64,000 bases of DNA, taken from assembly GCA_013824165.1 (NCBI GenBank), contig PNNH01000079.1:1-64000 (forward strand). Direction: 5' to 3'. This document shows, piece by piece, positions 54,729 through 63,650 of this stretch (positions are counted from its first letter, which is position 1; the number at the start of each line of letters is the position of its first letter). Both the position numbers and the translations under genes were made by a program. Source of the stretch: Methylibium sp. (GTDB lineage: Bacteria > Pseudomonadota > Gammaproteobacteria > Burkholderiales > Burkholderiaceae_C). The notes under the pieces are model-generated. The model was not told the origin of the DNA, did not search any database, and saw only the letters and a list, made by a program, of their open reading frames with translations.

Positions 54729-55106
54729 ATGCCAGCTGGCGGCAACTGGAAAGAGATGTTCAACGCAGCCTGCGAGGGCGACATCGAGCTGCTGCGTTAT
54801 CACGTGGACTGCGGCGTGGATGTGGATTACGCGCACCCGGAGTTTTTGTCGACGCCGCTGGTGGCCTGCATCCTGGCCCGGCAGCAGGCCTCGGCCGAGC
54901 TGCTGATCGAGTGCGGCGCCAACATCAATCTGCAATCGGAGTTCGATGAGGGCATGACGCCGCTGCAGGCGGCCCGCCATGTGGGGCTGCAGGCGGTGGA
55001 GGCGCGCTTGCTGGCGCTGGGCGCGACAGCGCCGCCGCAACGGGCGGCCCCGGCCCGGGCTGCGGCACCGTCCAAGCCGGTCTGGTGGCGCGCCTGGCTG
55101 GGCTGA
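54729..55106 (+). CDS. Ankyrin-repeat protein
   Basis: 125 residues with a GGAGG ribosome site before ATG 54729. About two to three ankyrin repeats: NAACEGDIELLRYHVDCGVDVDY, TPLVACILARQQASAELLIECGANIN, MTPLQAARHVGLQAVEARLLALGA. Ankyrin domains mediate protein contacts; the C-terminal tail is Pro/Ala-rich with WWRAWLG. No signal peptide. Confidence 0.8.
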   Translation: MPAGGNWKEMFNAACEGDIELLRYHVDCGVDVDYAHPEFLSTPLVACILARQQASAELLIECGANINLQSEFDEGMTPLQAARHVGLQAVEARLLALGATAPPQRAAPARAAAPSKPVWWRAWLG

Positions 55107-55227
55107 GCGGCTGCGCTGCCGGCCTGCGATGCGAGCGGCCGGTCGGGCGGGCGACTGGTGGTGCGCGGCCGGGCTGGCATCATGCGCCGGGTGTTGGCTT
55201 GATGATCGACCACAGGAGCGTGCGCAG

Positions 55228-55545
55228 ATGGCTTGGCTGTATTTGATCCTCGCGGGCTTGGCCGAAATCGGCTGGCCCGTCGGCCTGAAGGTTTCGCAGG
55301 CGCCGGAAACCCGCTGGACGGGCATCGCCATCGCGGTGGGCTTCATGTCGGTGAGCGGCTTCCTGCTGTGGCTGGCGCAGCGGCAGATCCCGATCGGCAC
55401 GGCCTATGCGGTCTGGACCGGCATCGGCGCGGCCGGCACCTTCATGGTGGGCGTTCTGTACTACGGTGACCCGAGTTCCTTCATGCGCTACCTTGGTGTG
55501 GCGCTGATCGTGGCCGGGGTGGTGGTGCTGAAGCTGGCGCATTGA
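55228..55545 (+). CDS. sugE: SMR-family efflux protein, SugE/Gdx type
   Basis: 105 residues, four helices. The conserved Glu-13 is in LAGLAEIGWPVGLKVS, and GTAYAVWTGIGAAGTFMVG is the SugE/Gdx signature rather than that of EmrE. This branch exports guanidinium or quaternary ammonium ions, working as an inverted dimer. A quick look for a guanidine riboswitch upstream found none. Follows the ankyrin gene by 121 bases. Confidence 0.9.
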   Translation: MAWLYLILAGLAEIGWPVGLKVSQAPETRWTGIAIAVGFMSVSGFLLWLAQRQIPIGTAYAVWTGIGAAGTFMVGVLYYGDPSSFMRYLGVALIVAGVVVLKLAH

Positions 55546-55629
55546 AGCGGGGCAAAAGCTTGCCCGAGCCCGAGCCTGAGCCAGCAGCTGGCCACAGCTT
55601 GCAGCGCCAACTTATCGAGTGGAGGTGCC

Positions 55630-56445
55630 ATGCAGTCAAGCAGAAGAAGACCACGACTCGTCGCGGCGGCCTTGCTCGCGGCCTTACTGGTCGCCGCATT
55701 CAGCTATTCCGCCTGGAAGAGCCGCGAGATGGAGCGCTTTCTGGCCGAGTATCTGCCCAGCAGCCGAGCGGCTGGGGCCGGCGATGCGGTGCTGGGCGCG
55801 GTCGGCGTGAAGCGCTATGGCGAGTCCACCTGGTTTGAGCGCGCGCATGCGCCGCGCTGGAGCGCTGCCGGTGTGCATGAGGCGGCGGTACTGAGTCTGG
55901 ACAACAAGCTCAGCGCCAAGCTCAGCGAAATTGGTGTGGGCGCGCAAGCGCTTGGCCATGCCAGGGTATCGGCCGGCATCGATGCCGGAGAAGAGGCCAA
56001 GCTGGCCCTGCTGCAAGTGACTGATCCCGGCGCCTTGGCCCGCGAGATTCAGGCCTTGGCCAGCGCTGAGCCTGCCTTTGCCAGTCTGGTCGCGGGGCGC
56101 GATAGCCGGGTCATCACTGCCGTGGGCGTGGTCGTTAGCCAGAAGGCGGCGCAGACGCTGAGCTTGGACCTGAGCGCTGCCACACTCACGAGCCGCAGCG
56201 CATCGGCCGCCTCGGCCCCAGGCGCAACGGCAGCCTCGATGCAGGCGGGGGCGCTGCTGTCCTCATCCTTTGCCGTGTCGCCCGGCTCGGTGCTGCTGTA
56301 CCGGATGTCGCGGCTGTGCTGGGACCAGAGCCAGGTGCTGGTGCTGCTGCGGGTTGATGCAAAAGGGGCCGATGACTGTCCAGCGGGGCTTTCAGCGGTG
56401 CGTCCGGGCAAGCCGGGCGATCCAGGTACGCAGCTGTCGCGCTGA
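55630..56445 (+). CDS. Membrane-anchored protein of unknown function
   Basis: 271 residues with an N-terminal anchor (LVAAALLAALLVAAFSYSAW). The rest is Ala/Ser/Leu-rich, weakly beta, with a Ser/Ala stretch LTSRSASAASAPGATAASMQ. GGAGGTG precedes the ATG. No motif recognised. Confidence 0.55.
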   Translation: MQSSRRRPRLVAAALLAALLVAAFSYSAWKSREMERFLAEYLPSSRAAGAGDAVLGAVGVKRYGESTWFERAHAPRWSAAGVHEAAVLSLDNKLSAKLSEIGVGAQALGHARVSAGIDAGEEAKLALLQVTDPGALAREIQALASAEPAFASLVAGRDSRVITAVGVVVSQKAAQTLSLDLSAATLTSRSASAASAPGATAASMQAGALLSSSFAVSPGSVLLYRMSRLCWDQSQVLVLLRVDAKGADDCPAGLSAVRPGKPGDPGTQLSR

Positions 56446-56935
56446 GGCGCTGGGACGCGATACGACCCATCGCAGCGCGGAGGCTGCCTGACCTGAAGGC
56501 ATGGGGCGCGAATGCAGCAGGCGCCATGCCGCTGGTGCTTGCTGCCCGCTGGCCATGCAGCGGCCGCCGAAGTTTGCTCAGGCCATTGAGTTCGGCCTGG
56601 TGCGTCAGGGCCAGCGGCAATGGCCCGATCCTGCCCGTCAGCAATGCCGCAACAAGTCGCCAGACCGTCTGCGCAGTGTCGCGGGGCAGCTTGCTCTGCG
56701 TCGGACTCGCCACAGGGTTTGTTTGGGCTGGTGCTAACGTTCACAGTCATGACATCATGATTTCCGTGGATCTCCAATCGGACTGGATAGTTGACATTGC
56801 AGACAGCCATCGGGCTGGTTCGGAGAACTTGTGTTCAGGAGTCATGCTGTAGGCGGGGGAGGGAGCCTTGTGCCAAGTAGTCCCGAAGACATCAAGCTGC
56901 CAATCGAATTGAAAGAACAACAGCAAAAGGTGCTT
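56446..56935. other. 490-base non-coding stretch
   Basis: No supported gene. A long - strand frame (56186-56713) overlaps the preceding gene and was rejected. Toward the right end GC falls sharply and TCATGACATCATGA (about 56747-56760) gives a pair of small palindromes that could mark a regulatory region for the lipoprotein at 56936. Confidence 0.45.
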
Positions 56936-57628
56936 ATGAATGCCTCACGAAGTGTCCTAACTGTTTGCGCGGTGGCCAGTTTGATTGGCTGTGCAGCACC
57001 GCCCCAGAGAGTTTTCAGCCCTCCGGTGGACTACGTGCCAATGGGCGATGTCAGGATTGAAAGCAAGTTCAAGGTCATCAAGCTGGAGCGAGAAAACTTG
57101 GCGGCCGAAATCAATCGTTGCGTTCCTCAGATCAGTGCCACGTCTCCGGGTGTGGTTCGGGCACTTTCCGAATTCCCTAGCCGCAGCACCTCGGTCTCAG
57201 TCCATGGGCACGTCAGTTCCGCGAACGCATTCTGGGCAAGCGGCACCACGGGCATCTGCCTGCAAAGCAGCTCAGAGGGCTTCCCCATCTTCGCTGCCGA
57301 GGCGTTTCTCAACACTGTCAATCCGTCAGGCGTTCCCCCCGATGTGACCGACGCTTGGTACAAGCAGATCGCGCTGCTGGTCGCCACAAAAGGCACAGCG
57401 AAGGTTGCGTACGTTTTTGAAAAGGGCACAGCGTTCGTCGCGGATTACTGGGTTCAGCAGCCAAATACCCGCATGCTGAACTACTCGGTTGCCTTCCGGA
57501 AAGTGGGCGAGTGGGAATCCCAGGTGTTTGATGTTCGTTTCTCCCATCCAGGGATGTCGTCTGTGGCGGAAACGAAGCGAGGTGGTTCCGCCACTAAGAG
57601 CAATCTGCTGGCCCACCGAAACTTGTGA
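56936..57628 (+). CDS. Lipoprotein of unknown function
   Basis: 230 residues. Signal ends SLIGC (lipobox; Cys near residue 19). The mature part begins AAPPQRVFSPPVDYVPMG and is beta-rich. Codon use is close to neutral GC, unlike core genes. A weak AAGG ribosome site precedes ATG 56936. Not recognised. Confidence 0.6.
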   Translation: MNASRSVLTVCAVASLIGCAAPPQRVFSPPVDYVPMGDVRIESKFKVIKLERENLAAEINRCVPQISATSPGVVRALSEFPSRSTSVSVHGHVSSANAFWASGTTGICLQSSSEGFPIFAAEAFLNTVNPSGVPPDVTDAWYKQIALLVATKGTAKVAYVFEKGTAFVADYWVQQPNTRMLNYSVAFRKVGEWESQVFDVRFSHPGMSSVAETKRGGSATKSNLLAHRNL

Positions 57629-57723
57629 GGTCTGATACAAGCGCTGCCGCATTTCGGAGCTGCGAATCACGGGCCTTGATCGATCTGGCTCAACGCGCAA
57701 GCTTCCCCTATCGAGGTCACCCG

Positions 57724-58173
57724 ATGCGACCACTGATTGCCCTCATCGCACTGTTCCTCTCAGCCTGTGCGACTCCTGTGCACGAGATCGAGGCTCCAGG
57801 ACTCGGTGCCACCAAGGCGACGTCCATAGAAGTCTGTCGCCCGGAGGGGCAACGCGCCTACCTGGATCGACTGCTCTGCACTGATGGCAGTCCGGTCGCG
57901 TACCGGCGTACGGGCAGCCACGGTCCTCGCAACGCGATTCCGATCACGATGAGCGAGGAAGAAATGAACAGGCAGCTGCTGAGGCGTTATGCGCCTTTGG
58001 CTGCTGGCGAGGTGGATCACCACACCATTGACATGTACGAGTTGACCTGCGGCGGCAAGAAGAGCTTTGTCTACATGGACATGTATCACTGTGACAAACC
58101 CGCTCCGGTTCTGGCGCCCAAAGGCTTCACGATCAAGGTCCCTCCAGCTGTGCGCAGGGAAGGCGCGGTCTAG
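57724..58173 (+). CDS. Lipoprotein of unknown function
   Basis: 149 residues. Signal ends FLSAC (Cys-15). Four further Cys (EVCRPEG, LLCTDGS, ELTCGGK, MYHCDKP) probably pair. YRRTGSHGPRNAIPITM and a His-rich HHTIDMYELT lie in the middle. Family unknown. Third of the small lipoproteins in this stretch. Confidence 0.62.
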   Translation: MRPLIALIALFLSACATPVHEIEAPGLGATKATSIEVCRPEGQRAYLDRLLCTDGSPVAYRRTGSHGPRNAIPITMSEEEMNRQLLRRYAPLAAGEVDHHTIDMYELTCGGKKSFVYMDMYHCDKPAPVLAPKGFTIKVPPAVRREGAV

Positions 58174-58257
58174 GCCCTGTTTGCCGCGCACGCACGTTCG
58201 TGAGCGTGGACGCCTGGACCTCTCGCTGTCCCGCTCCACGTGCAAGCGCAATTGGGG

Positions 58258-59280
58258 CTAGTTTGAGCGCCCCCGCCACTCTCCCGGCGTCACCCCCGTC
58301 CAGCGCCTGAACGCCCGCCAGAAGGTGCTGGGCTCGGCGAAGCCCAGGCTCTGGCCGATTTCGGCCAGCGGGCGCTCGGTGTCGGCCACGGCCGCCAATG
58401 CGGCATCGCGCCGGGCCTCGTCCAGCAGGGTGCTGAAATCCAGCGGCGGTGCGGCCGCCGCCATGCGCCGTGCCAGCGTGCGCGGGCTCAGGCCCAGCGC
58501 TTGCGCGGCCTGCTCGCGCGCGGGCAGCTGGCCCTGCTGTTGCAATTGCGCGGCGATCCAGCGGCGCAGCTCCTGCGCCAGTGCGTCAGGCGTCGAGAGT
58601 TCGGCCAGCCGTGCCGCCGCCTGGCGGTGGTGCAGGCTGGCTTGCTGTGCATCGGCCTGCGGCAGCGGCGCGTCGAGCAGGGCGTTATCGAAGCGCACGC
58701 CGCTGAAGGCCTGGTCGAATTCCACCGGGCAGCGGAACACCGCCTGATAACCGGCCAGCGGGCCGATGGCCGGCTGGTTGAACTGCACCTGCAGCGGCCG
58801 CAGTCGCGGCTTGGCGGTGACGCGGCGCGCAAAGCTCACCACCGCGGCCAGCACTGCCTCGATCTGATGCGGGCTGAAGGCCAGCGTGCCCTGGCGCGGG
58901 TGGTAGACCACCCAGCCGGATTCGGTGCCGGCAATGGTCTGCAGCCGGGCGCCGTCGCTGATCAGGCGCTGGTATTTCTGCGCCAGCGCAATGGCCTCGC
59001 GCAGCGTGGCCGAGGCGCGCAGCGCATCGCCCAGCACCGCAAAGCTGCCCGGTCCCACCTGGGCGCCGGCCTGCAGGCCGAAGCCGGGGTCTTGCGTGCA
59101 TTGCACGGCCGCGCGCCACAGGCGGGTCACCTGGTCGATGTGCCAGCGCTGCTGCTCGCGCAAGGCGTTGTCTGGCAGGCCGGCCGCCGCCAGCACGGCC
59201 GAGCGTGGCGCGCCCAGGCGCTCGGCCGCGACCAGCACGGTGTTCACCCAGTCCAGCGAGACGGTGGCCTGCAAAGTCAA
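58258..59280 (-). CDS. AraC-family regulator with N-terminal arabinose-binding-type domain (OruR-like)
   Basis: 340 residues from a TTG with GGAGG nine bases upstream. Residues ~1-230 are the AraC-type ligand-binding domain seen in OruR/ArgR relatives (SWDxVNTVLVAAERLG, GPGSFAVLGDALRAS). The C-terminus has two helix-turn-helix units: QAAQALGLSPRTLARRM and LAEIGQSLGFAEPSTFWRAFRRWTGVTP. It is divergent from a dehydrogenase-transporter-TPP enzyme operon which it probably controls, with paired direct repeats between them. Confidence 0.9.
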   Translation of the reverse strand: MTLQATVSLDWVNTVLVAAERLGAPRSAVLAAAGLPDNALREQQRWHIDQVTRLWRAAVQCTQDPGFGLQAGAQVGPGSFAVLGDALRASATLREAIALAQKYQRLISDGARLQTIAGTESGWVVYHPRQGTLAFSPHQIEAVLAAVVSFARRVTAKPRLRPLQVQFNQPAIGPLAGYQAVFRCPVEFDQAFSGVRFDNALLDAPLPQADAQQASLHHRQAAARLAELSTPDALAQELRRWIAAQLQQQGQLPAREQAAQALGLSPRTLARRMAAAAPPLDFSTLLDEARRDAALAAVADTERPLAEIGQSLGFAEPSTFWRAFRRWTGVTPGEWRGRSN

Positions 59281-59304
59281 TCTTTGTGTCCTCCAAAGTC
59301 AATC
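59272..59304. promoter_or_regulatory. Paired direct repeats, probable AraC-type operator
   Basis: CAAAGTCAATC occurs at 59272-59282 and at 59294-59304, an exact 11-base repeat with 22-base spacing (two turns), as expected for AraC-family half-sites. One copy overlaps the regulator's own start codon, so binding would also autoregulate. The region lies between the AraC gene and the divergent dehydrogenase operon. Confidence 0.72.
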
Positions 59305-59408
59305 GAGCCGCGATCATAGGCGGCTAATCTCCGGCCCATCTGACAAGACCCGGAGCGGGCGCGCTGCAGCGGCGGTGCCGGCTCAGCTCCGGCGCAGGAG
59401 ACACAGCA

Positions 59409-61043
59409 ATGGTTCAGCAAGCGCGACAGCAGCAGCAGTCCGATCTGGTCGTGGCCGGCGGCGGCCTGGCCGGCATCGTCACCGCGCTGGAGGCGCTGCG
59501 CGCAGGCCAGCGCGTGACCCTGGTGGACCGCGACACGCCGGAGCGCTTCGGCGGCCTGGCGCTGTGGGCCTTCGGCGGCATGGCTCTGGTGGACACGCCG
59601 CTGCAGGCGCGCATGAAGATCCCCGACAGTGCCGAGCGCGCGTACCGCGACTGGCTGCGCTTCGGCGCGCTGGAGGCCGAAGACCCGCAAAGCCCACGCA
59701 TGCAGTGGGCGCGTTACTACGTCGAGCACTCACGCGCCCAGGTGTACGACTGGCTGCTGAGTGAGGGCCTGAAGTTCATGCCCGCGGTGAACTGGGTGGA
59801 GCGCGGCATGCAGGGCGACGGCAACAGCGTGCCGCGCTATCACGTTGTCTGGGGTACCGCGCGCGAGCTGACGCGCCGGATGATTGCGGCGCTGCGCGCT
59901 GCCGATGGCGGCAGCGGACGGCTGACGATCTTGCACGAGCACCGCATCACCGCGCTGGATCACGAGGGCGGTGCGATTGCCGGAGCTATCGCCGTACATG
60001 AGCGCTCAGGCGCCGAAGTGCGCCTGAGCGCGCCGGTGGTGGTGCTGGCCATGGGCGGCATCAACGGCAGCCACGAGCAGACCCGCGCCCACTGGCCCCG
60101 CCACCGCTCCATGCCGGCGACGATGCTCAACGGCGCGCATCCGTTTGCCGACGGCCAGCTGCACCACTGGGTGGACCGCCACCTGGGAGCACCGATCACC
60201 AACGCGGGCGAGATGTGGAACTACGCGGCCGGATTCCCGCACCCGTATCCGCATTTCCCTGGCCACGGGCTCTCGACTATTCCGTGCAAATCGGCGCTGT
60301 GGCTGGACCATGCGGGCCGGCGCATCGGCCCCGAGCCGCTGGTCACCGGCTTCGACACGCACTGGCTCTGCCAGCGCGTCGCCGCCCAGGAGAAGCCCTG
60401 GACCTGGCATCTGCTGAACTGGCGCATCGCGGCCAAGGAATTCGCGATCTCCGGTGCCGAGCACAACCAGCGCATCCGCGACAAGCAGTTCCCGCTCTTT
60501 CTCAAGGAAACGCTGCTGGGCAACCACCGCCTGGTGAAGCAGATGGCTTCGGAAAGCCCGTACTTCCTGGTGGACGACACGGTGGCCGGCCTGGCCGCCA
60601 AGATGAATGCGCTGACCGCCTCGCACGATGTGGAGCCGGCCGTTCTGCAGGCCACGGCGGATGCCTTCGACGCCAATTTCGCCAACGGCGCCAAGCTGCA
60701 CAACGACGACCAGATCCGCCGCATCCTGCATGCGCGCCAATGGGGGCCGGACAAGCTCCGCACCTGCAAGCCCGCGCCGCTGCAGATGGCGGGCGCCGGT
60801 CCCTTCATCGCGATCCACATTCAGCTGATCACGCGCAAGAGCCTGGGCGGCCTGCAGACCGATCTGCAAAGCCGCGTGCTCGACGGCGCCGGCCAGCCCA
60901 TCGCTGGCCTCTATTGCGTGGGCGAGGCAGCCGGCTTCGGCGGCGGCGGCGCCAGTGGCAAGCGTTCGCTGGAAGGCACCTTCCTGCCCGGCTGCATCCT
61001 TACCGCGCGCGCGGCGGCCCGGTCCATCGTCGCGGGGCGCTGA
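59409..61043 (+). CDS. FAD-dependent dehydrogenase (KstD/fumarate-reductase flavoprotein-like)
   Basis: 544 residues. FAD-binding LVVAGGGLAGIVTALEALR at the N-terminus, then FGGLALWAFGGMALVDTP (substrate-loop region of 'FAD-binding dehydrogenases'), ending GGASGKRSLEGTFLPGCILTARAAA. Such enzymes dehydrogenate or reduce C-C bonds in cyclic ketones, steroids or dicarboxylates. No signal peptide, so cytoplasmic. First gene of a three-gene operon with a BASS transporter and a TPP enzyme. Substrate unknown. Confidence 0.82.
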   Translation: MVQQARQQQQSDLVVAGGGLAGIVTALEALRAGQRVTLVDRDTPERFGGLALWAFGGMALVDTPLQARMKIPDSAERAYRDWLRFGALEAEDPQSPRMQWARYYVEHSRAQVYDWLLSEGLKFMPAVNWVERGMQGDGNSVPRYHVVWGTARELTRRMIAALRAADGGSGRLTILHEHRITALDHEGGAIAGAIAVHERSGAEVRLSAPVVVLAMGGINGSHEQTRAHWPRHRSMPATMLNGAHPFADGQLHHWVDRHLGAPITNAGEMWNYAAGFPHPYPHFPGHGLSTIPCKSALWLDHAGRRIGPEPLVTGFDTHWLCQRVAAQEKPWTWHLLNWRIAAKEFAISGAEHNQRIRDKQFPLFLKETLLGNHRLVKQMASESPYFLVDDTVAGLAAKMNALTASHDVEPAVLQATADAFDANFANGAKLHNDDQIRRILHARQWGPDKLRTCKPAPLQMAGAGPFIAIHIQLITRKSLGGLQTDLQSRVLDGAGQPIAGLYCVGEAAGFGGGGASGKRSLEGTFLPGCILTARAAARSIVAGR

Positions 61044-61080
61044 AGCCCGCATCACCTAAAGACAACAAGGGGAGACTGCC

Positions 61081-61959
61081 GTGCAAGGTGACATCGTTTC
61101 CGGCCTGCTGCTGCCGCTGATCCTGGCCTTCATCATGTTCTCGCTGGGCCTGGGGCTGACGCCGGCCGATTTCCGGCGCATCTTCGCGCAGCCGCGCGCG
61201 CTGCTAGTGGGCGTGTTCTGCCACTTCGTGCTGCTGCCGCTGGCCTGCTATCTGCTGCTGACGCTGTTCGGCATGGGCGGCGTGTTCGCGGTGGGCTTCA
61301 TGATCCTGGCGGCTTGCCCCACCGGCAGCACCTCCAACCTGCTGACTTATCTGGCGCGCGGCGACGTGGCGCTGGCGCTGAGCTTCACCGCGGTGGCCAG
61401 CGTGCTGACCATCTTCACGCTGCCCATCATCGTCACCTGGGCGCTGGGCCATTACCTGGGTGCGGCCCGTGCGGTGGATGTGCCGGTGGGCCTGATGATG
61501 GGACAGGTGGCGCTGGTGCTGGGCGTGCCGGTGAGTCTGGGCATGCTGGCGCGTCAGCGCTTCAGTGCCTGGGCGCTGCGCTTCGAGCCGCGCGCCACGC
61601 GCGTGGCCACGCTGCTGTTCATCCTGATCGTGGTGCTGGCGGTGCTGAAGAACTGGGCGCTGCTGCGCGAGAACTTCGCCACGCTGGCGCCTTTCGCGGT
61701 GCTGCTCAACATCAGCATGCTGTGCGTGGGCTTTGCGGTGGCCTGGGCCGCGCGGCTGTCGCGCAGCCAGTCGGTGACGCTGGGCATCGAGACCGCGGTG
61801 CAGAACGCCGCGCTCTCGCTGGTGATCGCCAGCAGCGTGCTGAAGGATGATGCGATGGCCATTCCCGGTGCGCTCTACGGCGTGCTGATGTATGCCGGCG
61901 GGCTGCTGTTCGCCTTCACCATGCGGCGCTTTCTGCCCGCCCAGCCGGCCCGGACCTGA
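61081..61959 (+). CDS. Bile acid:sodium symporter family (BASS) transporter
   Basis: 292 residues from GTG with GGGGAG upstream; about ten membrane helices. MFSLGLGLTPADFRRIFAQPRALLVG and CPTGSTSNLLTYLARGDVALAL are BASS hallmarks, the GS-N motif forming the Na+ site. Members take up bile acids, pantothenate, pyruvate or other carboxylates. It is 37 bases behind the dehydrogenase gene. Confidence 0.9.
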   Translation: MQGDIVSGLLLPLILAFIMFSLGLGLTPADFRRIFAQPRALLVGVFCHFVLLPLACYLLLTLFGMGGVFAVGFMILAACPTGSTSNLLTYLARGDVALALSFTAVASVLTIFTLPIIVTWALGHYLGAARAVDVPVGLMMGQVALVLGVPVSLGMLARQRFSAWALRFEPRATRVATLLFILIVVLAVLKNWALLRENFATLAPFAVLLNISMLCVGFAVAWAARLSRSQSVTLGIETAVQNAALSLVIASSVLKDDAMAIPGALYGVLMYAGGLLFAFTMRRFLPAQPART

Positions 61960-61982
61960 CAACGAGACAAGAGGAGCCCACG

Positions 61983-63647
61983 ATGGCAAACAAGAACGGC
62001 GCACAAGCCCTGATGAAGACCCTGGTCGATGCCGGGGTCGAGGTCTGCTTCAGCAACCCCGGCACCAGCGAGATGCACTTCGTCGCCGCGCTGGACAGCG
62101 AGCCGCGCATGCGCGCGGTGCTGGCCCTGTTCGAGGGTGTGGCCACGGGTGCGGCCGACGGCTATGCGCGCATGGCCGACAAACCCGCCGCCACGCTGCT
62201 GCACCTGGGCTGCGGCCTGGGCAATGGGCTGGCCAATCTGCACAATGCGCGCAAGGGAAAGGTACCGGTGGTCAACATCGTCGGCGACCACGCGACCTAT
62301 CACACCCAGTACGACGCGCAGCTGCAGTCCGACATCGAGACCGTGGCGCGCAATGTCTCGCCCGGCTTCGTGCGCACCTCGCAGAAGACCAGCGAGCTCT
62401 GCCGTGACGCGGCCGAGGCCGTGGCTGCCGCGCGCGGCTTGCCGGGCCAGGTGGCCACGCTGATCCTGCCTGCCGATGTGTCCTGGGGCGAGGGCGCGGT
62501 GCCGGTACCGCCGCCTGCCATGCCTAAGCCTGCAGCGGCCGATGACGCGACCGTCGCCGCCATTGCCGATGCGGTGCGCTCGGGCCAGACCTGTGCGCTG
62601 CTGCTGGGCGGCCGCGCGCTGCGTGAGCCGGCGCTGCTGGCCGCCGCGCGCCTTGCCGCGCACAGCGGCGTGCGCGTGCTGGCGGAGGTGTTTCCGACGC
62701 GGCTGACGCGCGGCGCAGGCGTGCCGCCGGTGGAGCGCATCGCCTATCTGGCCGAGCTGGCGGGCGTGCAGCTGGCCGATGTGAAGCATCTGATCCTGGT
62801 GGACGCCAAATCGCCGGTGTCTTTTTTCGCCTACCCGGGCAAGGCCAGCGACCTGGTGCCGGCGGGCTGCACGGTGCACATGCTGAGCGCACCCGAGCAG
62901 GATGCCACCGCCAGCCTTGGCAAGCTGGTGCAGGCGCTGGGTGCTGAGCAGGCGCAACCGGCGCTGCAGCCGGCGCAGCGGCCCGGCCGGCCCAAGGGCA
63001 AGCTGAACGCGCCCAAGGTCTGCAAGGCGCTGGGTCATCTGCTGCCTGAGAACGCCATCGTTGTCGACGAGGCCATCACCTCGGGCCTGATGCTTGGCGC
63101 GATGACGGCCGGCGCGCCGCGCCACGATCTGATCACGCTGACCGGCGGCGCCATCGGCCAGGGCCTGCCCAGCGCTGTGGGTGCGGCGGTAGCCTGCCCG
63201 GACCGGCCGGTGCTGGCGCTGATCGGCGATGGCTCCTCGATGTACACCATCCAGGCGCTGTGGACCATGGCGCGCGAGAAGCTGAACGTCACCTCGGTGA
63301 TCTTCAACAACGCGTCCTACTCGGTGCTCAATGTCGAGCTGGAACGGGTGGGTGCCGAGGAATCCGGCCCCAAGGCCAAGGCGCAATTCGACCTGACCGG
63401 CCCGGTGCTGAACTTCGCGCAGCTGGCGCAAGGGATGGGCGTGCACGCGGTGCGCGTGAGCACGGCCGAAGAATTCTGCAAGGCGCTGGAGTACGCGCTG
63501 GCCCACCCGGGGCCACACCTGATCGAAGCCATGGTGCCCGAGTCGCTCAGCGGTGCGAAGCGCAAGGTGCTGCCCTGGCTGCTGCGCACCCTGCCCAATC
63601 TGCCGCAGGGCATGGCCCGCGCCCTCAAACGCAAGATCGCTCCCTGA
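61983..63647 (+). CDS. TPP-dependent enzyme, acetolactate synthase/benzoylformate decarboxylase type
   Basis: 554 residues. Catalytic Glu-30 in FSNPGTSEMHFV resembles benzoylformate decarboxylase (NPGSNE) more than anabolic acetolactate synthase; the TPP fold is GDGSSMYTIQALW...NN with the usual spacing. ALS-type FAD-site features are weak. It would decarboxylate or ligate a 2-oxo acid. Last gene of the FAD-dehydrogenase/BASS/TPP operon, starting 23 bases after the transporter. Hence possibly uptake, oxidation and cleavage of a carboxylate. Confidence 0.85.
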   Translation: MANKNGAQALMKTLVDAGVEVCFSNPGTSEMHFVAALDSEPRMRAVLALFEGVATGAADGYARMADKPAATLLHLGCGLGNGLANLHNARKGKVPVVNIVGDHATYHTQYDAQLQSDIETVARNVSPGFVRTSQKTSELCRDAAEAVAAARGLPGQVATLILPADVSWGEGAVPVPPPAMPKPAAADDATVAAIADAVRSGQTCALLLGGRALREPALLAAARLAAHSGVRVLAEVFPTRLTRGAGVPPVERIAYLAELAGVQLADVKHLILVDAKSPVSFFAYPGKASDLVPAGCTVHMLSAPEQDATASLGKLVQALGAEQAQPALQPAQRPGRPKGKLNAPKVCKALGHLLPENAIVVDEAITSGLMLGAMTAGAPRHDLITLTGGAIGQGLPSAVGAAVACPDRPVLALIGDGSSMYTIQALWTMAREKLNVTSVIFNNASYSVLNVELERVGAEESGPKAKAQFDLTGPVLNFAQLAQGMGVHAVRVSTAEEFCKALEYALAHPGPHLIEAMVPESLSGAKRKVLPWLLRTLPNLPQGMARALKRKIAP

Positions 63648-63650
63648 GCC

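Noticed and set aside
55107-55227. Possible guanidine riboswitch before sugE
   Set aside because: No ykkC-type or mini-ykkC hairpins with ACGR loops could be seen in the 121-base leader.
56186-56713. - strand open frame overlapping the 55630 gene and the following non-coding stretch
   Set aside because: It overlaps a better supported + strand gene, has no ribosome site and no recognisable domain.
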